Below the pieces are notes generated by a model that had not been told where the DNA came from, did no database searches, and saw nothing but the letters and a program-made list of their open reading frames with translations. DNA of 64,000 nt from Tridacna crocea (lineage: Eukaryota > Mollusca > Bivalvia > Cardiida > Cardiidae): contig OX031065.1 of NCBI GenBank assembly GCA_943736015.1, forward strand, positions 47,594,992 through 47,658,991, in the 5' to 3' direction. The stretch's first letter is position 1. Every line of letters begins with the position of its first letter. The position numbers and the translations under genes were made by a program. Shown piece by piece: positions 56,401-64,000 of this stretch.

Positions 56401-59400
56401 TCCTTACGATTTGACAATAATCTGTCAATCAAATCCTGTCATTTTAACACAGGTTAAAAAGATAATATTTTTTAAAGTTTTTTTTTTTAGGTGGGGTATT
56501 TCGTGTCACTAAAATTTGGACATTAATTTCAACCCTAAACTGTGATTTATACCAATGACAGTCTTTCTGAGTAAGAACACTGCTATTTTCACTAGCTGCA
56601 ATAGCATTAGGCGATAAAACCCATTACCACATAATCCTGACTTTTGACGACACTGAGAAAGAAGCCTTTAGAAAACATTGTGGGAAAAGGAGAAAATGCT
56701 GGTAACCAGCATTTTCTCCTTTTCCCATAATGTTTTCTACCCTTTCCAAATCAATTTTCAATTTACAAATCATTTATTTTGTCGTCTGCAAATGCTTTCA
56801 ATTTGGACCAGTCCAAAATTTTGTCGTCTGGTAAAGAGTTAAAGGCACTTCAATAGTCACAGCAGATCAGTGTAGTCGATACATACTGAGTTGGGACAAT
56901 AGCGCCTCATTAGTTCATTGATCAAGACATCGTTCTGACACAGCTTTGGTCCTGTATGGTACCAGCCAACTATCTTCTCTCTTGCTGCAAAACACAATCA
57001 CAAATAAAAATGAGCCTTGCTCTGGCAAAAGGTGGCTTAAGGTATCTCCTTGATGCACTACACAAGCCACCTATAAAATAATCATGGTTCTATAGGGTTC
57101 AGGGAAAAATATTAGCACTCGCCCATGGCGACTAGACAACCCGTCGGGGGCCCAGGTGGCGATCCCCAAAAATAGGACATTTTTCAAATTCATTAAATTT
57201 TCAGACAGAATAGTGACCAAAGTCAAGTTTCTGTCTAGTTTATAATTAAAATTCAACAAGATTTGCATATTTCTGAACCTAATATTGTATCATTTACAGT
57301 ATTTCTTTTTTTACCCAATGGGCATGTTTACTGGTATTGGTTCTCAATTACTGCATGTGCATCTTGCGGAGAATTACGGGCAACTCATCCAAAGACAACT
57401 CGCCCAACAGTTAGAGGTCAACTCGCCCCAAACTTAATGCAACTCGCTTAAATTTAAAGTAAAATCAGACTTACTCATAGATTGGCAAAACATCTCGCCC
57501 ATAATTCAAATGACAACTCGCCCAACTCCAGAAGTCATCAAAATTCTCACCAATACATTTGGATTGCTAATCAATTCATGCTCTGGTAAGCTGGGCCCCT
57601 AGATTTTTTAAGTTGGGGGCCCAGGTAGCGACTAAAGGAAAGAAGTTAGTCTTTTTCCCTGGGGTTCATTTAGTCTAAAAACTAATTGAATCATAGATAG
57701 AGATATACAGAAAAATGACCAATAGTGAAAAGGTTTGGCCCAGGTCAGCCTGTGTGAACTTTGCAGGCTGACCTAGGTTCTGATATCCGGATAAGAGGGA
57801 AAGATGGTATTCTAAAGTCATTACATCTCTTTTCAAAAACCGATGTTGTGGATACTCATTAGAATTGTCTCAATGCATAGGTGGACTAGAGCTTTCAGAG
57901 AGAAAAATGTTTCACAATGGATTGAAAAAAAACTTTAAGGGAATAAAGAACAAAATCACCAATTTCTACATGGATCTCTTAACTCTTTACTACACAATCC
58001 CGACTTTTAACGACTCTGAGAAAAAGAAGCCTTTTGAAAACATCGTAGGAAAAGGAGAAAATGCTGGTAACCACCAGTTTCTCCTTTTCCCACAATGTTT
58101 CCTACCATTCCCAAAACAAATTTCAATTTTTAAGCCACATTATTTTGTTGTCTGCAAATGCTTCATTTTGGATAAGTCTAAAAATCTGTCGTTTGGTAAA
58201 GAGTTAATATATTTTTGCTTCATCACTGAGCTATAAATATAATGCCTTTTTGGCCGCCCTTACTTCAGTTCACTTAAATGGAACCAAGTGACATCTCAAG
58301 TTGAAGTTTTAATCCAAGCTCAAGCCAGAATTCTTTCCAAAAATCAATCATTGCCACAGGAATCACTTCCTTCCAGACTACTAAATATTGTTTTTAATCT
58401 GTCTTTATGAAAGAAAGTCACCTGTTTGTGAATAAGAGTACTGTAGTTTTTTTTAACCCTTTCCCAAACACCAAAATTGTAGACCGGTCCAGATTGAAAG
58501 CAATTGCAGACGACAAAATAAACATAACTCAAAAATTGAAAGGAATATCCAGAAGGGTAGAAAACATTGTGGGAAAAAGAGAAAATGCTGGTAACCAGCA
58601 TTTTCTCCTTTTCCCTCAATGTTTTCAAAAGGCTTCTATCTCAGGGTCGTAAAAACCAGGGATTGTTTGGGAAAGGGTTAAATATAAACATCTGGATAGC
58701 ATATCTATACCGGTACTAGTTCTCTATCACAGAACAGTTGAAAATGGATTGAAATATCAACAATATTATTAGATATAATATGTAACACTTGACTGTGTAA
58801 AAAAAACAACTTACCATTAACTTTTTTGAACATCCCATACATGTTTTCTAGGTAATCATGATCCAGAAACCACACAGACTTGTCATGTGCATCTTCATCA
58901 AAAGGAACTGGAAAGTATTGATGGAAAATAAATAATGGAAAGAATAACTGTGTTGTGATTTTTTATGGTTTTTTTCCTTGTTGAGATTATGGCCAATATT
59001 TTGGTCAGATCTTATTTCTAACATTTGGGAATTTTTCTTCCTCAAAATTTCCCTGAAAATTTCTTTTCTTTTCAAAATACCTGTATGCTCTTATTTAGTT
59101 CTTGAGTCTTGTATACCTCACTGTCAGTAGAACATCTTGAAGTGCAAAATACTGAAAAAATTGTGTTCAAGTGACAGCATAACCCTAGACAAAAAACTTC
59201 TTCAAGAATTACCAGTAATCAATTATCTCTTTTCATCAGTAGCTGTTATTAATAGAAAAATCTGGGAAAAACAAAACTAAAATTTTCAAATCCAAGCGTA
59301 TGAATTATTCTCTATAAGCAATTTGGAAAAAAAGTCACTTGAAACCAGCATACATTTTGAATGACATACAAACATGATTAAGTTTACTTGTTTCACAACC

Positions 59401-60442
59401 ATTATTGTTGTCCTTTCAGTTTCTCCGACATTCAGCTGAGAGGTCCAAAGACTACAGTAGTTTTCAGTAATTTCTTGACTTAAGAAATAAGACAGTTCAA
59501 ACCTTTTATAGTGCTAAACTCAAAATTAAACTGTATTGGTAAGTACTGTAAGGTGTAAATTTTATCAAGTTGACATGGTTATTTTTTTCTATACAAGATA
59601 CTAATTTTAACCTTCGACCACATAATCATGGGGACTAAGGCCATTCAAAATGTTGTGGAATGAGGAAAAATGCTCGTAACCAGCATTTTCTCTTAATGCC
59701 AAAACATTTTCCACCCATCTTAAAATCAATTTCCATTGTTTAAAGCCACAGTTAACAAGTCATGTGCAAGTTCTACTTTCTATTTTGAAGTATGTAAAAT
59801 TTTGTTGTGTCATGACATTAGTATATTGATTCAGGACCTTATTGTTCTCTAATAAAGAAAATATCAACGCATACAGCCATTTGAAGTAACGCCGGTATTC
59901 TTTCACTCCAGAAGGGTCATAAGTGTGGCTTCTGTACGGGCTAGCAGAGAAACAATCACAAAAATAACATCAAAGCTAGTCCCTGAACTGGGGGTAGACA
60001 AGGCAGCAAGGCCAGGGATTGGGGGTGAAAACCATTACTGTGCAAATAACAATGGCTATTCACTTTGCTACTAGAATCTCCAATAAGTCTACAGTAGATT
60101 TAACCTACATCGAAACTACTGTAACTGGGTATCCTGTAAAAGAAATCTGGAAAATTTTTTAGCAAGAAGTTAAGGGAGAATTTGGGACATTGTCTTAGTG
60201 AAAAGTCTAGTACCAGCGTAACTATTTGAAACATCCAGAATTCCCTGTCTGTTAGAGCCTAGAAGTACGCCCACTGTTCTCTTCACGTTTCCGACTTTCC
60301 CCATTCGATTGAAGTGATCGACCACGCTGAGCAAAACTAAAGGATGAACCACAACTTTCGATATTTGGGTAGAGCCAGGGACTGGCGTGACTGTTTTCTG
60401 AATAACTCCATTGACAGGTTTTCGATTTTCTACACTGGACAT
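50033..60442 (-). CDS. PSMD7: 26S proteasome regulatory subunit 7 (Rpn8), complete 6-exon gene
   Basis: The six spliced exons encode 352 residues closely matching metazoan PSMD7/Rpn8, the MPN-domain subunit that pairs with the deubiquitinase Rpn11 in the 19S lid. The MPN domain runs from about residue 29 ([18 protein letters not shown]) to about 165. At 114-121 it reads G-W-Y-H-T-G-P-K, where active JAMM enzymes have H-x-H, so the metal site is incomplete, as expected for Rpn8. The C-terminal helical region includes [14 protein letters not shown] and [20 protein letters not shown]. The protein ends in a Lys/Glu/Asp-rich tail. The N-terminus has ~28 residues before KVVVHP, longer than the ~7 of human (from memory). 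It converges with the RNA ligase gene, 5 kb apart. Confidence 0.96.
50519..50675. mobile_element. Decayed TH-A MITE beside PSMD7 exon 6
   Basis: CATTTGATAAACAATTCCAG ... TTGTTTGGTAAAAAGTT; starts ~20 bp upstream (gene sense) of exon 6. Confidence 0.7.
50810..52226. mobile_element. TH-A MITE (unit A) split by the hAT-like element
   Basis: CATCACCAAATGACAATATT ... insert ... CAAATCAAAAGCATTGTGCA ... GTGTGGTAATGGGTTAA; hairpin 52111-52169. Confidence 0.9.
50847..52023. mobile_element. 1,177-bp non-autonomous hAT-like element
   Basis: Inverted ends TAGGGCTCCGTA / TACGGAGCCCTA and 8-bp duplication GGCTTGTC (50839-50846, 52024-52031). The sister unit at ~52480 is the uninterrupted site (TTTTAGGCTTGTCCAAATC). 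Subterminal gatcgatacgat/atatatcgag motifs. No transposase frame. An 8-bp duplication with TAGGG ends fits hAT. Confidence 0.9.
52454..52681. mobile_element. TH-A MITE (unit B, uninterrupted)
   Basis: CATCACCAAATGACAATATT to GTGTGGTAATGGGTTAA; intact hairpin. Confidence 0.92.
52875..53165 (+). repeat. Dispersed repeat, diverged copy 3
   Basis: 'atatcggtgaaatatttttc', 'cgcttgcctcgcaatcagat', 'gatggggtatgccata' match 215-700. Confidence 0.7.
53266..53489. mobile_element. TH-A MITE
   Basis: ACCTTTTCCCAAACAATCCC to CATTTGGTTAAGAGTTAA; right TTAA shared. Confidence 0.9.
53486..53714. mobile_element. TH-C MITE beside PSMD7 exon 5
   Basis: TTAACCCTTTCCCAAACGAC to TTGTTTGGGAAAGGGTTAA; loop TTGCTCGTTACGAGCAA; matched AACACTGTGGG / CCCACAGTGTT arms. 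Confidence 0.93.
53738..53829 (-). CDS. PSMD7: PSMD7 exon 5
   Basis: Acceptor GTATTTAG|GAT, donor CTCAG|GTATCT. Encodes [20 protein letters not shown] and [10 protein letters not shown]; phase 0 to 2. A TH-C MITE begins 23 bp beyond the donor. Confidence 0.95.
53890..54220. mobile_element. TH MITEs, decayed and complete
   Basis: 53890-54066 is decayed. 54067-54220 (TTAACCATTTCCCAAACAAT to GGGAATGGGTTAA) has an intact hairpin with loop AATGGTACCCA but lacks one subterminal half. Confidence 0.82.
54221..54949. other. PSMD7 intron 4 stretch without features
   Basis: About 730 bp; no repeats or exons recognised. Confidence 0.4.
54950..55030 (-). CDS. PSMD7: PSMD7 exon 4
   Basis: Acceptor ATATTTCAG|GTT, donor CATGAT|GTAAGT; 27 whole codons, [20 protein letters not shown] then MVEEVHD. 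Confidence 0.96.
55116..55310. mobile_element. TH-B MITE, internally shortened
   Basis: TTAACCCTTTGACACGCAAG to GGAGTAAAGGGTTAA; loop TTGCTCGTTATGAGCAA; the 'cttatgtgtatatgacacc' segment is missing. Confidence 0.9.
55311..56007. other. PSMD7 intron 3 stretch
   Basis: G-run at ~55893-55905; nothing else recognised. Confidence 0.4.
56008..56222. mobile_element. TH-A MITE
   Basis: TTAACCCTTAACCAAACGAC to GTGTTTGGTAAAGGGTTAA; loop GCTGGTCACCAGC. Confidence 0.9.
56253..56515 (+). mobile_element. Fragment related to the hAT-like element
   Basis: 'attaaaaagctgaaaagata', 'gactctgatcggactatgtc' and 'aacattttgttgtgttatgg' match the interior of the element near 51100-51230. Ends missing. Confidence 0.75.
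56618..56842. mobile_element. TH-A MITE beside PSMD7 exon 3
   Basis: ACCCATTACCACATAATCCT to GTCGTCTGGTAAAGAGTTAA; intact hairpin. Confidence 0.92.
56887..56984 (-). CDS. PSMD7: PSMD7 exon 3 (MPN degenerate metal site)
   Basis: Acceptor GTGTTTTGCAG|CA, donor AACTCA|GTATGT. Encodes [20 protein letters not shown] and [21 protein letters not shown] ends 45 bp past the donor. Confidence 0.95.
57085..57675. repeat. Possible element with inverted ends and 'caactcgccc' words
   Basis: 'gggttcagggaaaaatatta' with 'gggggcccaggtggcga' on one side and, inverted, 'ccctggggttca' with 'gggggcccaggtagcga' on the other. Interior repeats 'gacaactcgcccaac'. Confidence 0.45.
57780..57876. mobile_element. GAGCTCCAGATA-TIR MITE, fragment
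   Basis: 'ccggataagagggaaagatggtattctaaa' region matches 1138-1230; preceded by a gtcagcctg / caggctgac mini-palindrome. Confidence 0.65.
57979..58207. mobile_element. TH-A MITE
   Basis: TTAACTCTTTACTACACAAT to GTCGTTTGGTAAAGAGTTAA. Confidence 0.9.
58453..58681. mobile_element. TH-A/C MITE
   Basis: TTAACCCTTTCCCAAACACC to TTGTTTGGGAAAGGGTTAA; near-perfect hairpin. Confidence 0.92.
58815..58907 (-). CDS. PSMD7: PSMD7 exon 2
   Basis: Acceptor ACTTTCCAG|TT, donor AATG|GTAAGT. Encodes [19 protein letters not shown] and [12 protein letters not shown]; phase 1 to 1. Confidence 0.95.
58908..59606. other. PSMD7 intron 1 stretch without features
   Basis: AT-rich; nothing recognised. Confidence 0.4.
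59607..59815. mobile_element. Decayed TH MITE
   Basis: TTAACCTTCGACCACATAAT ... TTGTTGTGTCATGACATTA; hairpin core GCTCGTAACCAGCATTTTCT. Confidence 0.65.
59816..60213. other. PSMD7 intron 1, exon-proximal
   Basis: Nothing recognised. Confidence 0.35.
60214..60442 (-). CDS. PSMD7: PSMD7 exon 1
   Basis: First in-frame ATG at 60442 (gaaaATGtcc); upstream extension would need GTG or TTG. Encodes [20 protein letters not shown], then the MPN start and [17 protein letters not shown]. Donor GCTG|GTACTA, phase 1. Confidence 0.93.
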
Positions 60443-61342
60443 TTTCACTTTGTTTCAAAACAGACAGTTTTCTCTAGTTAAATTCATAGGACGATATCAC
60501 TTTGTTCGCCGGCCTGCGATGACTTTTCGGTTTTGTGAAGCACTATGGCGTTCCGTGGTTTCCGGCGGTGATTTATTATAATTACAACTGCGTAATAATT
60601 GGTATTGCCGCGGACCGAAATACTTTGAAGGCCGAAAATTTATCTAGCCTACAACATTTGACCGTTTATCAAATGATTCAGAGATTTTTCGGACCAATAT
60701 TGATTAAATGAACATGACAAAAGAAAATAAGCATATTTCATTGCTTTTTTCTCTCAATGCTTTCCTTGTTTTTCAAGTCTGTCGCCTGGTGGAAGGTTAA
60801 AGTTGTGTAAAAATCATTTTCATTTGGCAATGATCTTTAAAGCAGAATATGACTAAAACAGAGTCACCCGTTTAACAGATATAGATAGATGCATGTATAT
60901 TCGGCTTCAGACTTAAATGGCAAAAAGATTTCGAATACCGGGTCCCCCCTTTTTTTTGAAGCCTCGTTGTTTGCCATCAAGCTATTTCATAAAGAGCAAA
61001 GAGGAAAAGATCTGAGGCAAGGGTAAAAGTTTATGATCTCGAGACATGAGCTTATCGCAAGGAAGCCCCCCAGGCACGTGGTCCACGGGGGAGCGTAGAT
61101 CTGTTTTCGTAAAGAATAGATAAACACAAACACATTACACAATGTCCATTTATTGGTCAATAATAGGTGTCAAATGCTATCACACTGATATGAAAAGGTG
61201 GCTGGTTTCATCCGATAATTAAATAAAGGTTTTAGGGTATGTAAATCTGTTCTTCCGTCACAAACAAAGGGCCGGGGCTATCAGACCTACAGTTTATTAT
61301 CAATTCATTACTATCGAAGAGAGGGCTTGAGACGGCATCAGT
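60443..61342. other. PSMD7 upstream region
   Basis: 60443-60620 is richer in CG dinucleotides (gcggaccg, gttcgccg, ttccggcgg) and is the likely promoter. No TATA box seen. 60620-61342 holds no recognised repeat. Confidence 0.45.
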
Positions 61343-61536
61343 TTATTTTCTGAAAATATAAAAAAGCGAGAGCCTTGTCCTGCCGAAAAAAGGAATGGAA
61401 AAAGTAACCGCAGTAGACTTGGCAGAGCTAGCCGATTCATCAGATGGATTAATGACACATTCTGGAGGTATTTTCTTCTTTTTCTTCTTCTCCGAGGTTG
61501 AAATTTCATATTTCTTTTCGGGGATCTTCAGTGTAT
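61343..61536 (-). CDS. Putative 3' terminal exon of an unidentified gene
   Basis: Acceptor ATCTTTTCAG|AT opens a 63-codon frame to TAA: TLKIPEKKYEIST, a KKKKKK tract, IPPECVINPSDES, then AVTFSIPFFGRTRL. AATAAA follows on the - strand at about 61293-61298. Upstream exons would lie at higher coordinates, but none were recognised before the window ends. The basic tract suggests a nuclear protein at most. It could be chance. Confidence 0.35.
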
Positions 61537-61556
61537 CTGAAAAGATATTCGGTGTG

Positions 61557-62166
61557 TTAACTTTTTACCAAACAACAAAATTTTAGATTGGTCCAAATTG
61601 AAAGCACTTGCAGACAGCAAAATAAACCAGACTCAAAAATTGAAATATATTTCAAGCAGGGTAGAAAACATAGTGGAAAAAGGGGAAAATGCTGGTTACC
61701 AGCATTTTCTCCTTTTCCCACAATGTTTTAAAAAGGATTCTATCTCATCGTCGTAAAAAACCAGGGATTGTTTGGTAGGGTGACAGATGTTTCGGTAACA
61801 GACGAGTTCGGTAACATAGACTTATAGAGTAAATCTATTGGATGTTTCGGTAACAAAGCAATTATATTGTGTTTATGACCTGTGACACCTAATGTATGGT
61901 TTTGTTCTGTTTAAACCTTTTACTTTTGCACTTTTTACCCAGTTATCCCTTGATAGATAGAGTGAAAAAAGGTAGAAAAGATAAAAGGTTTGAACCTATC
62001 TATCTATACAAAACAAAGCCATACACTAGGTGTTAAGAACGTCACAGAACGTACACACGATATAATTGCTTTGTTACCGAAACATCCAATCGATTCACTC
62101 TATAAGTCTATGTTACCGAACTCGTCTGTTACCGAAACATCCGTAAATCGTTTGGTAAAAGGTTAG
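61557..62166. mobile_element. TH-A MITE split by a 372-bp palindrome
   Basis: TTAACTTTTTACCAAACAAC, hairpin 61672-61727, GGGATTGTTTGGTA | insert | GTTTGGTAAAAGGTTA. Confidence 0.9.
61778..62149. mobile_element. 372-bp palindromic MITE
   Basis: GATGTTTCGGTAACAGACGA and its complement open the two arms, pairing inward through caaagcaattatat / atataattgctttg. 8-bp duplication GTTTGGTA (61770-61777, 62150-62157). Confidence 0.9.
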
Positions 62167-62609
62167 TAATGCCAAGGTTCAGCTTATGTTCAAAAGATAC
62201 ATGTATTTTCATTCTTCATGGGTTAAGAAATATGTAAATTCTTAATAACTAACACTTGAAATAATTTATTGCATAGCTCGAATATAACTGTCTTCTTTTT
62301 CGAGAGAAAAGTTCAGAAATGAATACTTCTTGTAATATTAGACTCGTAGAAGACTCTCATAGCTTGTAAATTATTTAAGGGAATGGTCGAATCTAAGTTG
62401 TGAGAACTTGTGGCCAGACCCTTTTTTCCTGATTTGTATCACTGTTTGTGTAAACTATGTATGTTGCATGATTTGTATATAGATGGCAATAAAATATGTT
62501 TAAACTTAAACAAAGAAATATGTATCTACAATTCGGAAAATTAGCGAAAGTAAAAAACGGAACTTAAAAAGACTTTTTTTTTAAACAATTCTCTTTACAT
62601 TTGCTTGTT
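62167..62609. other. Intergenic stretch with AATAAA
   Basis: + strand AATAAA at ~62490 in 'ggcaataaaatatg', possibly a retroposon tail or an unrecognised 3' end. Confidence 0.4.
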
Positions 62610-62915
62610 TTAACTCTTTATCATACACTAACGACTTTTAACGACTATGAGGGAGAGGCCTTTTGAAAACTTTTCCCACAAAGTTTTCTACTATATCAAA
62701 GCAAAATTGCATCGTTTGAGTCACTTCAAAATTGTCGTTCGATTTTGATAGGTTTGAAATTCTGCCGTGTGGTAAAGGGTTAAAACCCTGATGACAAAGC
62801 TTATGAAAACATCCTGATGAGAAAATGCTGGTTATCAGCGCTTTCTCCCGTTTTCACAATGTTTTTACCTTTACACAGATAGTTTCCGTCTTTTGTGCCA
62901 CATTTTATTTTGGAG
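62610..62915. mobile_element. TH-A MITE with hairpin deleted, plus remnant
   Basis: 62610-62783 (TTAACTCTTTATCATACACT to GTGTGGTAAAGGGTTAA) keeps only ACTTTTCCCACAAAGTTTTC of the centre. Decayed copy to 62915. Confidence 0.78.
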
Positions 62916-63066
62916 CCGAGCCCCGGTAGCCGGGTTCCGGGCTTGTTCGTTCCAAAACCAGTCCGTCCCTGGGCTTTTCAAAATCAAAATCCGTGAAGAA
63001 TCTACTATGAGCACCTTTGGTTGACAGATACATAAGTTGGGACGAACAAGCCTGTATCAACGAGAT

Positions 63067-63301
63067 TTGTTTGTTTTGTTTGTTTGAATGGTGTTTTACG
63101 CCGCTTTCAACAGTATTTCAGTCATATCACGGCGACAGTTCACATATTCATGTTTCCTGGGTTTCACCAGTACGAGGCTAGGCTCTGAAGTGTCTTGCCC
63201 AAGGACACTCCTGTGAAAAAAAACCCAGTCGAACCAGCGAGGCTCGAACCTGGGACCTCCAGGTCACGAGTCCTACGCTTTACCACTGAGCCACACAGGA
63301 C
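63067..63301 (-). mobile_element. tRNA-derived SINE-1, complete
   Basis: Reverse strand: A box GTGGCTCAGTGGTAAAGCG, B box CAGGTTCGAGCC, body CTTGGGCAAGACACTTCAGA, 3' end GCGTAAAACACCATTC. Flanked by a 16-bp duplication CCTGTATCARCGAGAT (63051-63066, 63302-63317, one mismatch), inside an 'acgaacaagcctg' repeat. Confidence 0.9.
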
Positions 63302-63394
63302 CCTGTATCAGCGAGATATCAGTTGTGACGAACAAGCCTGGACAAATGAGCCCGGGCGAACAAGCCCAGGGACGAAAAAGCCTGTTACCCAGTA

Positions 63395-63690
63395 GCGCAC
63401 AGGACTTGGGAACTGGGGAGTCGTGGGTTCGATCTCTTGCTCGACCATTTCCTTTCCGAGGATTGATGATAAAGTCACTGCGACAGGATTCATTCCTTTC
63501 TTACCGCTGATCATTGTTTCGATGATGGTTATGTGGGAAAGCAGCCAGTGGCTTTGGAAAGAATATTGTGCGGTGTACTGGTAAAAGAGACTTCAGGAAA
63601 GCATGGATAAGTGTAATGGCCACCGCGATATAACTGGAATAAAGTTGAAAACGGCGTTAAACACCAAACAATCAATCAATTCCAATTTGT
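63395..63690 (+). mobile_element. tRNA-derived SINE-3, complete
   Basis: GTAGCGCACAGGACTTGGG head, GTGGGTTCGATCTC B box, TGTGGGAAAGCAGCCAGTGG body, tail GTTGAAAACGGCGTTAAACA and (CAAT)n. Confidence 0.85.
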
Positions 63691-64000
63691 CGTCTGCAGT
63701 TTTCGCAATGATTTTTAAAGCCTTCTTTGGGGTGGTTAAAAGTCGAACTTATACTTGGCTAAAGGTAAATTGAAACAGTGTAATGATAGACAGATAGGGA
63801 TGATTTTTTCTTTAACCCATAATCTTTACAATAACTAAATGATATTTTCAATTTGATAATAAAAACCAAAATATAACCATTTTAAAGTTATGTTTTGGGG
63901 AATGATATCTCTCTATCGGACAGTGTGGATCAAAGATCAGACTGCACGTTCTGTTCCGTCTGATCTTGACCTACAATGTCTGCAATGGGTCACTGAGTCG

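Noticed and set aside
60443-60458. Upstream GTG or TTG starts for PSMD7
   Set aside because: Animal genes start at ATG; the first in-frame ATG is at 60442.
61395-61586. + strand frame starting MEKVTAVDLAELADSSDG
   Set aside because: It turns into a Phe run from a CTT tract. The - strand reading of the same DNA, with acceptor and AATAAA, is more gene-like.

Overview
The window is animal nuclear DNA, most likely from a bivalve mollusc. Genes are split by GT-AG introns and non-coding DNA is AT-rich. The introns hold tRNA-derived SINEs, 'caaagggcaataactc' 156-bp arrays, 'gctcacctgagc' elements and 'gcctgcgcaggc' palindromes, repeat types I associate with bivalves (from memory, not searched). No bacterial features, CRISPR arrays, rRNA or convincing tRNA genes were seen.

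Two complete genes converge tail to tail. On the + strand, 9937-45023 is a 13-exon gene for a 531-residue T4 Rnl1-like RNA ligase. All 13 exons were joined by hand with matching intron phases, and the nucleotidyltransferase motifs are visible (ARG; K-A-N-G-E; FEIL; EGEVLY; LLKKK). On the - strand, 60442-50033 is a 6-exon gene for the 26S proteasome lid subunit PSMD7/Rpn8 (352 residues). Inside the 11.5-kb intron 9 of the ligase, four phase-compatible putative exons on the - strand (35573-29745) suggest a small nested gene of unknown function. A lone putative 3' terminal exon lies at 61536-61343 on the - strand.

Most of the rest is transposon debris. The dominant component is a superfamily of about 225-bp MITEs bounded by TTAA, with piggyBac-like CCC/CCY ends, each carrying a near-perfect central hairpin of about 30-bp arms. 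I call the subfamilies TH-A (ends like CCAAACGAC / GTGTGGTAATGGG, loop GCTGGTTACCAGC), TH-B (ends like CCCCATAAGGCATTTC, loop TTGCTCGTGACGAGCAA) and TH-C (ends like CCCTTTCCCAAACGAC, loop TTGCTCGTAACGAGCAA). More than 70 copies or remnants occur, often back to back sharing one TTAA. They serve as dated landing pads for other elements. A 3,997-bp foldback element sits in one (9-bp target duplication). A 1,177-bp hAT-like element sits in one unit of a local tandem duplication whose sister unit is the empty site. A 372-bp palindrome, a TA-flanked mariner-like element, a 1-kb bivalve repeat and ~530-bp AGGTGG elements sit in others.

The most interesting points are the RNA ligase gene itself (two possible starts, one giving a mitochondrial-type leader, with an overlapping uORF), the arm-matched mutations in MITE hairpins, the fully reconstructable nested insertions, and the possible antisense nested gene.
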